The notes: generated by a model from the letters alone, not told the origin. A stretch of 64,000 nt of DNA from Varanus komodoensis (GCF_004798865.1 NW_025335922.1:7208695-7272694); one strand, 5' to 3'; counted from the stretch's first letter, positions 24,134 to 37,055 are shown. Program-made: numbers and translations.

Positions 24134-27100
24134 CAAATTTTTGTTGTTGTTGTTAGTCGCGAAGTCGTGTCTGACCCATCGCAACCGCATGGACAACACT
24201 CCTCCAGGCCTTCCTGTCCTCCACCATCCCCCGGAGTCCATGTAAACTCACACCGACTGCTTCAGTGACTCCATCTAGCCACCTCATCCTCTGCCGTCCC
24301 CGTCTTCTTTTGCCATCTATTGTTCCCAGCATTAGACTCTTCTCCAGGGAGTCCTTCCTTCTCATTAGGTGGCCAAAGTATTTGAGTTTCATCTTCAGTA
24401 TCTGGCCTTCAAAAGAGCAGTCAGGGTTGATCTCCTCTAGGACTGACCGGTTTGGTCGCCTTGCGGTCCAAGGGACTCGCAGGAGTCTCCTCCAGCACAA
24501 TTCAAAGGCCTCAGTCCTTTTGCGCTCAGCCTTCCTTATGGTCCAGCTTTCACAGCCATACATTGCAACTGGGAAAACCATAGCCTTGACTATTTGCACT
24601 TTTGTTGGCAGGGCGATGTCTCTGCTTTTTAGCATGCTGTCTAGATTTGCCATAGCTTTCCTCCCCAGGAGCAAGCATCTTTTAATTTCTTGGCTGCAGT
24701 CCCCATCTGTGGTGATCTTGGAGCCCAGGAAAATAAAATCTGTCACTACCTCCATTTCTTCCCCATCTATTTGTCAAGAAGTGAGAGGACCAGATGCCAT
24801 GATCTTAGTTTTCGTAATGTTGAGTTTCAAGCCAACTTTTGCACCCTCCTCCTCTACCTGCATCAAGAGACTCTTTAGTTCCTCTTCACTTTCTGCCATG
24901 AGAGTGGTATCATCTGCATATCTGAGGTTGTTATTTCTCCCAGCAATCTTAATTGGGATCTTAATCCCAACTGGTGATTCATCTAGCCCTACCTTTCTCA
25001 TGATGTGCTCTGCATATAAGTTAAATAGACAGGGCGACAGTATACAGCCTTGCCGAACACCTTTCTCAATTTTGAACCAATCAGTGGTTCCGTGTTCAGT
25101 TCTCACTGTTGCTTCTTGGCCCGCATATAGGTTTCTCAAGAGACAAATAAGATGGTCTGGTACTCCCATCTCTTTAAGAACTTGCCACAGTTGGTTGTGA
25201 TCCACACAATCAAAGGCTTTACCATAGTCAATGAAGCAGAAGTAGATGTTTTTCTGAAACTCCCTAGCTTTCCCCATGATCCAACGTATGTTGGCAATTT
25301 GATCTCTAGTTCCTCTGCCTCTTCGAGATCCTGCCTGTACTTCTGGTAGTTCTCGGTCCGCATACTGCTGGAGCCTAGCTTGTAGGATTTTGAACATAAC
25401 TTTGCCAGCATGTGAAATGAGTGCAATGGTGCGGTAGTTTGAACATTCTTTGGCATTGCCCTTCTTTGGGATCGGAATGTAAACTGACCTTTTCCAATCC
25501 TGTGGCCACTGTTGAGTTTTCCAAATTTGCTGGCATATTGAGTGTTGCACTTTTACTGCATCGTCTTTTAGGATTTTGAATAGCTCAGCTGGAATACTGT
25601 CGCCTCCACTAGCTTTGTTGTTGCTCAGACTTCCAAAGGCCCATTTGACTTCACATTCCAGGATTTCTGGCTCGAGGTCAGTGACCACCCCATCGTGGTT
25701 ATCAGGGACGTTAAGCTCTTTCTTGTACAGTTCTTCTGTGTAATCTTGCTTCCTCTTCTTAATCTCTTCTGCCTCTGTTAGGTCCCTGACATTTTGGTCC
25801 TTTATCATGCCCATCTTTGCATGAAATGTTCCCTTCATAGCTCCAATTTTCTTGAAGAGATCTCTGGACCTCCCTATTGTATTGTTTTCTTCTATTTCTT
25901 TGCACTGTTCATTTAAGAAGGCATTCTTATCTCTTCTAGCTATTCTCTGGAATTCTGCATTCAATTGTTTGTATCTTTCTCTTTCTCTCTTGCCTTTTGC
26001 TTCCCTTCTTTCCTCAGCTATTTGTAAAGCTTCCTCAGACAGCCATTTTGCTTTCTTGCATTTCTTTTTCTTTAGGATGGTTTTAGTTGCTGCCTCTTGT
26101 ACAATGTTGCTAACCTCCGTCCACAGTTCTTCAGGCACTCTGTCTATCAGATCTAATTCCTTAAATCTATTTGTCACCTCTACTGTATATTCATCAGGGA
26201 TATGATTTAGGTCATACTTGAGTGGCCTAGTACTTTTCCCTACTTTCTTCAACTTAAGCCTAAATTTTGCAACCAGAAGCTCATGATCTGAGCCACAGTC
26301 AGTTCCTGGTCTAGTTTTTACTGACTGTATAGAGCTTCTCCATCTTTGGCTGCAGAGCACATAGTCAATCTGATTTCTGTGTTGACCATCTGGTGATGTC
26401 CATGTGTAGAGTCATCTCTTGGGTTGTTGGAAAAGAGTGTTTTCTATGACCATCATATTCTCTTGACAAAATTCTACCAGCCTGTGCCCTGCTTCATTTT
26501 GTACTCCAAGGCCAAACTTGCCTGTTATTCCAGTTATCTTTTGGCTTCCTACTTTAGCATTCCAATCCCCCATAATGATAAGGACATCATTTTTGGAGTT
26601 AATTCTAGAAGGTGTTGTAGGCCTTCATAGAACTGGTCAACTTCAGCCTCTTCAGCACCAGTGGTTGGGGCACTGGTGGACTTGGACTATTGTGGACTTG
26701 GACTATTGTGATGTTGAATGGTTTGCCTTGTATTCGAACTGAGATCATTCTGTCCTTTTGGAGATTGCATCCCAGTACTGCTTTTCCTACTCTTTAATTG
26801 ACTATGAAGGCTACTCCATTTCTTCTGAGGGATTTTTGCCCGCAGTAGTATACCTGATGGTCATCTGAATTAAATTCACCCATTCCTGTCCATTTTAGTT
26901 CACTGATTCCTAAGATGTCGATGTTCAATCTTGTCATCTCTTGTTTGACCACATCCAGCTTTCCTAGATTCATGGATCTTACATTCCAGGTTCCTATGGA
27001 GTATAGATCTTTGCAGCATCAGAGTCTCCTTTCACCACCAGATACATCTGCAACTGAGTGTCCTTTCGGCTTTGACCCAGTCGCTTCATTCTTTCTGGCG

Positions 27101-27243
27101 CTACTAGTACTAGCCCCAGTACATTTGGACACCTTCCAACCTGAGGGGCTCATCTTCTGGCATCATATCTTTTTGCCTTTTGATACTGTCCATGGGGTTT
27201 TCATGGCAAAGATACTGGAGTGGGTTGCCATTTCCTTTTCCAA
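24134..27243 (-). mobile_element. nearly full-length RTE/BovB LINE, minus strand
   Basis: On the minus strand the 5' end (near 27243) carries the BovB-typical ggcaacccactccagtatct block. It is followed by the apurinic-type endonuclease (GTWNVRSMNLGKLDVVKQEM, LGISELKWTG, LIIMGDWNAKVG), reverse transcriptase and the C-terminal block, and ends in a gtctgaccc-type tail with (CAA)n at 24134-24155. At about 3.1 kb it is close to the known BovB length. The endonuclease part is broken by at least one in-frame stop (FIVN*RVGKAV, near 26790) and a frame change. It is in the sense orientation of TBXAS1. Confidence 0.92.
24153..26360 (-). pseudogene. BovB reverse transcriptase ORF (one internal stop)
   Basis: The reading frame runs from the endonuclease end (DCGSDHELLVAKFRLKLKK) through the reverse transcriptase, with IPIPKKGNAKECSNYRTIAL, FCFIDYGKAFDCVDHNQLW, GVRQGCILSPCLFNLYAEH and the active-site box LRYADDTTLMAES. 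It then reaches the C-terminal part (FLGSKITTDGDCSQEIKRCL, MYGCESWTIRKAERKR, LMRRKDSLEKSLMLGTIDGK). A single TGA at 24774-24776 interrupts it (PLTS*QIDGEE), probably a former Trp codon. About 735 codons are otherwise open, which makes this a young copy. The open frame actually extends upstream of 26360 into the endonuclease. Confidence 0.88.
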
Positions 27244-27264
27244 ATTTAAAAACATTTTATTTAA

Positions 27265-27540
27265 AAACTTTTCTATACCACCCCATCACAGGCGTCTTGG
27301 GACATTTTGCCAGAGAAATGTTACACTCTAGCTCAGTACCCACCCACCCCAGCCCCAATTTGTATTTGGGTTCTTGGGTAAGCTACATGTATTTATTTAT
27401 CTACTTATTTACTTAAAACATTTGTATGCCACCTAGTTGTGCTACAGCACCTCTGGGTGGCTCACAGTCACACCATAAAACACAATAAAATAAAAACCAA
27501 CTATAACATATTAAAATACAATGTCAATAAAAATATGGAC
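27265..27540 (-). mobile_element. L2-group LINE/SINE tail fragment, minus strand
   Basis: The minus strand reads gtgagccacccagaggtgct ... ctaggtggcatacaaatgtt, a 3'-tail hairpin in which GCCACC pairs with GGTGGC. The stem differs from the L2 tails at 39965 and 44048 by paired changes. The A-rich side lies at 27470-27530. It sits directly against the BovB 5' end. Confidence 0.55.
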
Positions 27541-27739
27541 AAAAATGCAAAATGGAAGGTCGAGCTGCATTAACTAAAAAATATGGAATGCTTCTAATCT
27601 TACCAGTTTGCCTTCTAGGAAATGAGTGTTTTGTGACTGGAGAAGCCCACCATGACAGCTTGTTTATGGAGGCAGTTACATGGTGGCTCTGGTCATTATC
27701 GGGGATTTCCTGTTGCATATCCTAAGCTTGACCTGTGCT

Positions 27740-28640
27740 GTCCCTTAGGGTTCCATCTTACCCCATGCTATTTAACATAGACCTGGAAATACTGGGAGAT
27801 ATTGTCCTAGTTTGGGTGTTTGATGCCACAAGTACACTGATGATTAGCCAATTCTCTTTCACTTTCCAGCTAAATCCAAGGAAGCATTTCTGGTTCTAAA
27901 AATAGTGCCTGATGTCAGTAATGGGGGCAAACAGACTGAAGTTTAATCCAGATAAGATACAGGTGTTCTCCAAAGGGAGATCAGGGAAGAGGGATTCAAC
28001 CTGCACTGGATAGGATTATGTTCCTCCTGAAGACCCTGCATTGCAATGTTGGTGTACTATTGGACTTAGTCCTGAACCTGAATGCCCAGGCCTTGGCAGT
28101 GGGCAGGTGTGCATTCGCACATCCAAGATAATACACCAATTGTGCCCATGTCTGATCTGTTCACAGTAACACATCTTAATTTGGTCTACTGTGACATGCT
28201 CATAATTTAGCTGCCTAAGAAAACTTCTGAAACTCCAGTTAGTCTAGAAAGCTGAAGTCAGATTGTGGAGCGATGCCATTACTAGAGAACATACAACTTT
28301 GTTGTTACAGCAGTTTCCCTGACTACTGGTCTGCTGCTGGGAAGAATTCAAAGAGCAGGTTATGACTCCTAAAGGCCCATGTAGTTTGGAGCCAGACGTA
28401 CTTATAGGCTGCCTTCTTCCATAATGGCCTTGTCTGTTTGTTAGAGTTTCTGGAGAGACGCATATTTTGAGACTGCTACCTTCAGAGGTGCACTTGGTGG
28501 TGTCCCAAGAAAGGGTCTTTTTGGTGGCCACTCCAAGGCTGCAGAAATCCCATCTAAGAGAAGTTAGGTTTGCCCTCCCTCTCCTGTCACACCAGCAGAC
28601 AAAAACTGCTTTAAATCAAGGAAGGGTTTGACCTGTGTTG
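27740..28640 (+). mobile_element. L2 LINE reverse-transcriptase fragment, plus strand (old)
   Basis: Fragments such as GVPSYPMLFNIDLEILGDI-like, RLKFNPDKIQVF and CIRTSKIIHQLCPCL occur in the order of the L2 copy at 42430-42900 (GSILSPLLFNIYMKPLGEVI, KLKLNPDKMEVL, QLRLIHQLHPYL). It is split among all frames with indels, hence an old relic. Confidence 0.65.
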
Positions 28641-31575
28641 GGAAAATTTGGATAAATCCTGGCAGAAAAATGTTGCTTATATGTGCTTTGTGCTATAAAA
28701 TCAAACTTGCACTCTTTCTCAGGAGCAGCAGCTTTTCAAGCCAAGTCACTGTTTAATATTGCTGTTACCTTCTCCCTCCCTCTCTCACTCTTCTTCTTCC
28801 CTCTAGCTGTAAGCCAGAGCAGACAGGCCATTCAGTAGAATACACAATCACCGCTACAATGTTGCTGCATAGTCCCTGCAGGAATTCACAGTTTACCAAG
28901 AAGTATTTAGTTAGCTAGCCCAGAGCCCTTTCCACACTATAGCCAATCAGAAAGGTGCAGAACCATTACTCAGGGTCTAAGCCTTCCTGATAATGGAATG
29001 TAACAGATGAGCTTATGATTTCATGAATGGTGTCTCAATAGCCTAAATTTACATGTTTAAGCAGACCCGGAGATGGGTTCAAGTTTCTGAAACTTACTCA
29101 ACTGAAATGTCAATGCACTGCAATTAGAAATATTGTAATCTTATTGTCAGTTGTATGTTTGGCTGATCTTTCTTATCTGTTCTGTATATGATGACCTCAG
29201 ATTTACATTGTAATGTCTGCATTCTGTCATTGATTGCTCTGTACCTGTGTATGTGACCGGGAGAGTATAAAATGTTCTGTACGTGTATTGGAACCTTGCA
29301 GTTGAGTTTGCCTTTGCCTGGTAATGAATTATTGTTAATAGACTGCAGGGAATCCTGGGGCTTCTGACAATCAAGCAGCGGAGGTTCGAACATTTAATCT
29401 TTCCCACGAATCTGAGTTTTTATTTCCTCCTCACAAATTGAAAACTGAGATTCTGTCACCTGCGAGTGGGTTTGCTGGATTTAGTGAACTTTTTTTTAAA
29501 AAATGTTGTAATTGTTATGTTTGACTATATTTTAATGCACAATCCACTTTAATTTTGCCTCAAAGCTGCTTAAGTATCATTTTTGCACAGATAGGATTCA
29601 AATCAAATCAAATCAAAGTAACTTGCTCAAGTAACTAAGCATAAGACAAAACTCCAAAACACAAATCCACTCTTTTTGAACCCACATTTTTTGGTTCCAA
29701 CTCCCATTTTCACCAAAAGCAAACTATTGAGGTTCAGAACCAACTAGCTTAGCCAGGAAATGGCATACAAGGCAAAGATGGAGGTAATTGTTTTAGGCTC
29801 TGAAATTATCTGCTGCACCACTGCTAGGAATTGTCAGAGTTGGTGGGATTGTTTGGGAATTGTTAATGTAAAAGGTCCGCAGCCAGCACAAACTTGCTTA
29901 ATGTGTAGTGACAAGTAAAACTGCAGCTTCTACCAGGGCTGTGAAGTTGACACATAAAACCTTCCATGCCAATCCCAACTCCACCTTCTCAATTTATGGT
30001 ACCTTAGACTCCCACTCCTTTATTTATGTATCAATATGGGAAATAAAAATACAAATTATTTATTTCTCATATTGATGAAAAGCACTCACCCTACAGAACA
30101 CTGCAAGTTTTTTTTAAATTTGATGCTCTTGTATGTGCCTGTTCATCAGCAGCACAAAAACTAAAGCTTTTCTGGTGCTGTTCTTAAACAGCTGGTTCCA
30201 TAGCATTTAGCTGCCATAACAATCAATAAACAAATCGTTTTGGTGACCTCTTCAGTTACTGCACCCCAGACAAAACTTTAAAAATTGCAACTATCCTGCC
30301 GAGCAAACACTTTTGAGAAAGTGAGGCAAACAGCAGACACACAATAAAAGCTAAATGTCAGATAAAGGTTTCCACTTTGAATGAGGGAATCCTTCCAAAG
30401 CCACCCCACTGATTGGGCTATTTTCTCATATAGAAGAATACCAACGGATTTTTAACCACATCCAGTCAACTTTTGTATTTGGGCAGTCTCTGTTTTCCCT
30501 GAAAGGAAAGGATTTATTCTCTGTAAACAGCTACAGAAGGCAAGAAAACACAAGAGCATTGATTTTAATGGCTACTAAGTGTATAGATCTGAAAATAATT
30601 CAATAATAATAAAAAAATCCTGCTGGTTTAAGATCAAAGTTAAGGCTGTCTCATGTTGCTTAAATGTCTTAGAGCCAGGAAACTGAAAGCTAAGACTAAA
30701 GCCTTACCTGAGGGGGCCCATGATCAGAAATTTTGTTGCTCAATGTTACAAACTGTGCCTGCTTATCACTTACTCTCCATGCACCCACGCTTTTCCTTGG
30801 TCTTTCAAACCCAAATCCAGAGGGCAAAATGGAGTACCTGGGACCAGTAAAGATGATCCACCAGTCTACAAATCATCTAAGACTGACTGTGCTACAGTCC
30901 CTCATAACCGGATCCCAGCAAGTCCAGGAACAGTCTGCGATCTGGTGGCAATGATAAAATAATTTCCTTGTTTGATGATAACCTAGGATGACAAATTTAC
31001 CCCACCCAAGCTGAATCCTGCTAACTACTGATTGAGATTGTTTCAGAGGTGATTTTGTTCACAGGAACACTGATGTAAGCAACAGAGTTGGACCAGCTCA
31101 TAGGAGGACTCCCCTAAAAATACAGAAGGGCTGAAGTGCTTCCTAAGGGAACACAGGACCAGGAAAAAAGGGCCATCTTTGCTCGTATGACTGAAGCTTC
31201 CAGAGTCATGTCACAAATTACACAGTAACTAAAGTAGCTGAATTTGCCACTGGCTTTACGTTCAACCATAAGCAATGATCAATCTAGCCTTTTGGCGCAT
31301 GAAACCCTTAGACCAGTTTTTCACATTCAGACTTTGAAATTTTTATGTATACTTCAAAAATATTAGGTACCTTCCTAGATATGTTATGCCTGAAAAGGTC
31401 CCCAGATTATTCTTTATCTGAATGTAAGCACCAGTCTGTACATTACTTTATCTCTGTGGCAATCGGTTTCCACAGGGTGGTTCTCCTCACCCTGCCATGA
31501 CAGACAGCATGGCTTTCCAGAAGATTCTGACTGATCATGGTGGGAGGCTGATCACCAGTGCTGAATGTTCTAGGG

Positions 31576-31787
31576 CAGGGGTCTCAAACTCAACTTACCT
31601 GGGGGCCGCTGGAAGTAGAGTCTGGGTGAGGCTGGGCCGCATCAAGTATTCCACCACCGCGGTGGTGGTGGGCCGCTCATCCCGTGGCCGGCCGGGTGCT
31701 GTCGGCGCTTTGAAGGCTGCAGGGACCCTCCCCCGTGCCCTGCCCGTCCTGGCAATTGGCCCACGGGGTGCGAGTTTGAGACCCCTG
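31576..31787. mobile_element. hAT-type MITE with 16-bp perfect TIRs and 8-bp TSD
   Basis: The left end CAGGGGTCTCAAACTC and the right end GAGTTTGAGACCCCTG are perfect inverted repeats. They are flanked by TTCTAGGG (31568-31575) and TTCTAGGA (31788-31795), an 8-bp target duplication with one mismatch, as expected for hAT transposases. The 212-bp body is GC- and CpG-rich with no transposase, so it is a non-autonomous element. CpG retention suggests a fairly recent insertion. Confidence 0.88.
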
Positions 31788-32115
31788 TTCTAGGAAGTGT
31801 CTATCACCTGTGCGGAAAGTCTCCACATGATTTAAAAAATCCACAAGACAATTCAGAGTAAACATTACAGAAAAGTGATTTAGAAAAACATAAGAGATCA
31901 GCTTCTAAGAGGGATAAAGTAATATGTTAATTAGCCAAAAGTACTCTTGTCTTAAGTGGATCACATTTCCATCAATAACAGTCCGAAGGAGACAAAGTAC
32001 TGCTCTGTCCTTCTAAGACTTTCTGAGACAAAATGTTTGTGGTGCCAATTTGAAATTCGATGTGTTTTTCGACACAGTTCCTCTTACCAAGCTTTGTCCT
32101 ACCATTCTTCTAATG

Positions 32116-32249
32116 CAGCGTTCCCCAACTTTGCACCCTCTGCCTGCAAAGAACTACAACTCCCATCACCCCAGTCAGCACATATGGTGATTGGGGATGG
32201 TGGGAATTGTGGAGCAACACATCTGGGACCACCAGGGTGGGGAAGACTA
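32116..32249. mobile_element. palindromic MITE A copy
   Basis: The left arm (cagcgttccccaactttgca, then ctacaactcccatcacccca) and the right arm (complement ttccccaccctggtggtccc, then caattcccaccatccccaat) are imperfect inverted repeats over most of the element. The ends look hAT-like, but I find no clear target duplication. Confidence 0.65.
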
Positions 32250-33271
32250 AATATAAATTTGATTGCAGGTTTTCTGGACTGAAGCCATTTCACACGTTTT
32301 GTACAGTACAAAACATTGCGAGACCTAACTGAATGCTAAATGCACATTTACAAAACAAGTAAATAGAGCAGTATCAGCAAACTGCAATTCACAGGAACTC
32401 CAAAAACCAAACTGGAAAGTTCTTGTTTGAGTGTACTAGATGTCTCTCTTGAGACCATATGGCAATGTAAACAACACTCCAAAGTCTCTGATTATCCAGA
32501 TGTTTTGGATGTCCTCCAGGCCATTCAGACAAATGAAGTTGAACTGTACATTCTTAACTTTAAACAAATCTTCATGCCCTACTGAAACTAATGGGACTTA
32601 AGCACATAATTAAAGCGCTTTTCTATCCAAGGTTTGCCTCAGCGGTCTGGTTATGAACCTTTGTTTGAATAATTGTTTCTGAACTTGCTGACATTCCCAA
32701 AGTAATGCCCATGGCACAGCCAAAAATATTTTAACATCGAGGCATTTCTTCCTGTTCTTGAGAGTGGAAGACCAGTTGGCGCCCATGATATCCCCACTGT
32801 ATGATGATACAATTTTTTCTGCCAGTGCTTTCAACACAAGGCTATCCTAAACCACAGCCAAATGTCACAGCCAGGCACTCTCATCTCTTGACAATAACAT
32901 TCAGTGCAATACAGGAAAAATACTGGGTGTTATTGTGGGCACACGAAGGCTTCGAAGAGCTGACAGAAATAGCATCTTATCCTATATGCACCTTCCTGTC
33001 ACTTCAAAATAGCAGCTTTGCCTTGCTCCACAGAACCTCTTTTACTGAAATGAGAACTATGAGAGCACAGGGAAGGGCTTCTGCATTGCAATGTCCTCTC
33101 CTTAGAGCTTGCTATCTCAAGAAGATACATGCAGGCTCCATCCTGCTATACTGCATCAACAAGTGCTTCGAAAACAGTGCCGTTGAGTGCCTGATTTGAA
33201 CTGGATTTCAAACTGCTATCTCATCACCAGTTTAGCTTATTTTGGTTTTATACTTGTTGCAGATGCAACAC

Positions 33272-33480
33272 CACTGGCACACTGCATTTATACACCACTT
33301 TTCTTTTCCTCTTGCAAGGAACCCAAGGTGGATTACATACCCAAGGCAGTTTTTGTCCATTTTAATCCCCACAACGACTCTGTGAGGTAGGCTAGGCTGA
33401 GTCTGTAATTTGCTCATGGCTGGGGACTAGGACATGGATCTCCTGGGACTGCAGCCCAACGTTCTAGAGACTAATGAGCT
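33272..33480 (-). mobile_element. tRNA-derived SINE, minus strand (old, internally deleted)
   Basis: The conserved body (complement of ccccacaacgactctgtgag) and a decayed tRNA-like head at 33430-33480 match the SINE family at 12679 and 21798, but with deletions. Confidence 0.6.
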
Positions 33481-34559
33481 TTATAAGTACATAAAAAGTG
33501 CACGTCTGCTCAGATGGTAGGTGGGTGGTTGCAATCTTAGTAGGGTGTAAATGCCAGTAAACTGAGTGGGAGTTACTTCCAAGAATTCTACACTGTGAGG
33601 TTGTTTCCCTGTGGCTTTGAAGAAACAGTTTAAAGCAGAGTTAATAAATGTAGGTTAGCGTATAGAAAATATATGTTCTAAAATGTAACTATGAGATGCA
33701 ACAGAACTATGGTTTCAATAGAGTTACTTAACCACCAGTACCTTTTAAACATTCTGCAGTACTTACAAGCAGAGTTCTAAAAGGGTGGATTTCTTTAGGG
33801 CATTATAACTGACAACACTGTGGATTATGTAGCAATTATTTTGGATTAATCGATGTAGCATTGCTGCAACTGGGATCTATGAGCTACTCTAGATATCTTT
33901 AGAAAACTAAACACTTGAGTAAAAAAGCGGCCCCTACAGAAATAAGAAGTGAGTCTGAAATCTTTGCCAATGTCACTGACATCTGCTTAACTCCCCCTTA
34001 AAAAGAAGGCAATGGAAACAGTTGTACAGGCATTCCAGAAAAACAAATTAGATGCTGCTATTGTTATGCATAGTTTTATCCAAACATCTTATATGAAAGA
34101 GGGGTGTGTGAAGGAAACAGGATTCCAACAGCACACTGCACTACAATATTGTCTTGCTGCTACTGAAGAAGTTGACTCTTTCGAATCATATTTCAATATT
34201 ACATTACCTGCTTTCAATACATTCCTCAGCTACTGTTCCAAAACCCCCACCATCTCATGTGGTTGTATGTTTCTCACGTACCATTCTAGTCATCTGTTTG
34301 TTCAATGAGGGTTTATTATATATTACTGCAACACCAGCACCCTGGGAATGAAGTCAGGAGTTCCACAAAGAAAACGCTAGATTAACAACACTGCTTTCCT
34401 CCCTCAGGGAAAGCTAGACTCCTGTCACCAAGGACAAGTTCAATAAAAGAAAACTGCAAGCAAAGCAAAGCAAAGCAAGCAGCACAGGCCTGTTCTAGTT
34501 TCTACAACAGCTCCGCCAAGACACACAGAAAGGACCATTTCTGAACTGGATCCTTATGG

Positions 34560-34800
34560 CTCTGGAATATTTATTTATTTGTTGCATTTATATGCTGCCC
34601 CACAGCCCAAATGTGAATACTCTCTAAGGAGAGAACTGCCAGGTCCCTCTTTGAGATTTTTGGATCAGAAAGTTAAGACATTTTTATTTTGGTGGCATTT
34701 CCATTGCTGCTAACTCATCTGACTGTTTTATATTGATGCTTTTAACGCACTTTATAATTGCTGTTCTTTCTTTATACTGTGAGGATGCTCTAAGGACATC
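34560..34800 (+). mobile_element. LINE 3'-tail relics (L2 group), mixed
   Basis: The run atttatttatttgttgcatt with tatgctgccccacagcccaa looks like a reversed L2-type tail. It is followed by a plus-strand 3' piece (cctctttgagatttttggat ... gatgcttttaacgcacttta) ending just before DIRS copy 2. Assignment is tentative. Confidence 0.4.
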
Positions 34801-34899
34801 AATTTAAAAGCAAGACAGAAACAATACATTTGTTATAATCATTCCAAACCCATTTAAAACACTTAAGAATTCTTTACAGGATCCTCCACGTGGTGACTG

Positions 34900-36440
34900 G
34901 GTTTGCAAAGCATGATAACTTGGAACCGGAGAGAGGCGACGTGGCATATCAACTTCCTTGAGCTTCTGGCAATTTTCAATGCTCTCAAATCCTTCGAGAC
35001 AGTATTTTGCCACCAAGTTGTCCAGATTGCGTCGGATAACATCGCTGCTGTTTTTTACTTCAACAAGCAAGGCAGAACAAAGTCACCGACCTTAGCCCAC
35101 CTATCGATTGAAATTTGGGACTGGTGTATCCCAAGAAGCATACTACTTCTAGCGGTTCACTTGGCGGGAACCGACAATGTAGAAGCGGACATGCTGAGCA
35201 GACAGATGTCAACAACCCACGAATGGGAGTTGGACAGCCAAATTTGCGAACACCTCTTCCGTTTATGGGGTTATCTGGACGTGGACTTGTTCGCTACCCG
35301 AGACAACAGGGTATGCGATCGCTATTGTTCGAGAGTAGGTATCGGATCGGGATCGATGGGGGATGCTCTCATGATCCCTTGGGACAATCTGACTTTCTAC
35401 GCATTCCCTCCGATCCCACTTCTAATGAGAGTGGCATCAAAAATAGTCCAAGACAACGCCACAGGGATATTAATAACCTCATGGTGGCCGAGACAACCTT
35501 GGTTTACCACTCTCCTTCGACTATCCAGAAGAATGTTCCTTCGGTTCCCAACAATTCCTCACTTGTTAACATAGCAGAACGGAACAATCCAGCATCCAGA
35601 TTTGACCTCGTTGAAGCTGACAGCCTGGCACATCAGCTAAACCATGCGACTGACTCGATACCGAAGACATCTTAGGTACTGGAGGATCCAGTTCAACAAA
35701 CTGTACAAACGGTTCCTACCTCGAATTCGACAACAGCCACTTCGGTACCGACAGCTTTCAATCGAGAAATTCAAGCGATTCTTGAATCTGTTTTAAGACC
35801 ATCCACCCGTTGGTCTTATGCGGCAAAATGGAAGAGATTCTCATCTTTTGCTGAACACCATTTGTTTCCCCCTGGGATGGCTTCGATTTAGAACATCTCA
35901 CAATTCTTCCTGGAACTGTACCATTCAGGACTTAAACCATCATCCATTAAAGTTTACACAGCTGCCATATCACATTATCGCGGCACTGTACAAGGCTCAT
36001 CAGTCTTCTCTCAACCTCTGGTTTGGCGCTTCATTAGGGGAGTACAGAATTTACATCCTTCCATTCATCCTGCTATGCCAACATGGAGCCTTTCCGTAGT
36101 ACTTCAGGTGCTTACAAAACCACCATTCGAACCTCTGGCGACCGTTGACCTACGCCTTGTTTCTTGGAAAACGGCCTTCCTTATAGCAGTCACATCAGCT
36201 CGGAGAGCTAGCGAACTTTGTGCTCTTCGAACAGACTCACCATATCTGAATTTCCATAAGGAAAAGGTCGTTCTTCGGTGGACTCATCGTTCCTACCTAA
36301 GGTGGCTACACTGTTCCACATGAGCCAAGAGATTGTTTTGCCTGCATTTTTTCTATCGCCTTTGAATCCGATAGAAAGATCTCTTCACACTTTCGATGTT
36401 CGACATTGCTTGGCTTTTTACAGATCTCGTACTATACCCT
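34900..36440 (+). mobile_element. DIRS copy 2, inverted arm: RNase H to tyrosine recombinase (fossil)
   Basis: The plus strand encodes the RNase H part (HINFLELLAIFNALKSFE, LAVHLAGTDNVEADMLSR) and then tyrosine-recombinase parts (SIKVYTAAISHY-like, ARRASELCALR). These are homologous to copy 1 at about 610-2065 but clearly diverged from it, so the two belong to different subfamilies. This arm is opposite in orientation to the gag/RT arm at 37207-40292. It is more decayed than copy 1, with roughly ten breaks by eye, and it lacks a recognisable 3' terminus. Confidence 0.82.
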
Positions 36441-37055
36441 TTCGTCGTTCTCATTGTGGTTTGTTACCCAAAATGAGTTGTGTGCCATACAAACTTGGAC
36501 TGATGACCACAAATTGGGTGGCTTGATGGCAACACACCATCACAACCAGCTTAGAGGTGGTTGTACCCATGATAGGTTGTTGTGTGGTCTGAACCCAGGC
36601 TGGGAATTGGCTCCTGAGACACTTATCAAGAACAGCAGAAACCCTTGGTCACTCTTGCCAAGCTTGACCTGCCATCTGCCATTAGCAGCATCCCACACAT
36701 ATTCAAGCAGCACCTTAAGGCAGCTGACATTGGTAGATGCCCCCCTCGCTGCTATTGCGAGCCATTTCCACTTGGCTTCGTATCTTTGTCCTTCTATCTG
36801 TCTTTATTCTTCCTGAGGGCCATGAAACCAGTTTGACAGCTGCCTTCCACAATACCCATGTTGACAGCCACTGACATCCCTTCAAAGTGTCCAAGCAGTA
36901 CCTTGGAGGCACTGTCATGGTTTTCAACTTTTCAAAAACTGCACAGATGATGCAGGGAGAGTGTTTGCTTTGCTTTAAACTGTAGGTGCTGTTGCACAAC
37001 TGGGCAGGCACCTGATAGTCATAGGATGACACCAAGAGGGGACATATATAATAAT
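36441..37055. other. foreign DNA between the two DIRS arms, origin unknown
   Basis: DIRS homology stops near 36440 and resumes at 37207. This stretch matches neither DIRS copy, and I find no second copy in the window. Near 36570-36605 there is a ggttgttgtgtggtctgaac stretch resembling the end of a squamate TIR element. The rest is plain A/T-balanced sequence with no gene. Confidence 0.4.

Noticed and set aside
24265-25200. 311-codon plus-strand open frame
   Set aside because: It is the antisense shadow of the BovB reverse transcriptase, which has clear protein homology on the other strand.
30653-30962. Overlapping open frames in three phases
   Set aside because: No homology, no splice signals in a consistent frame; consistent with chance.
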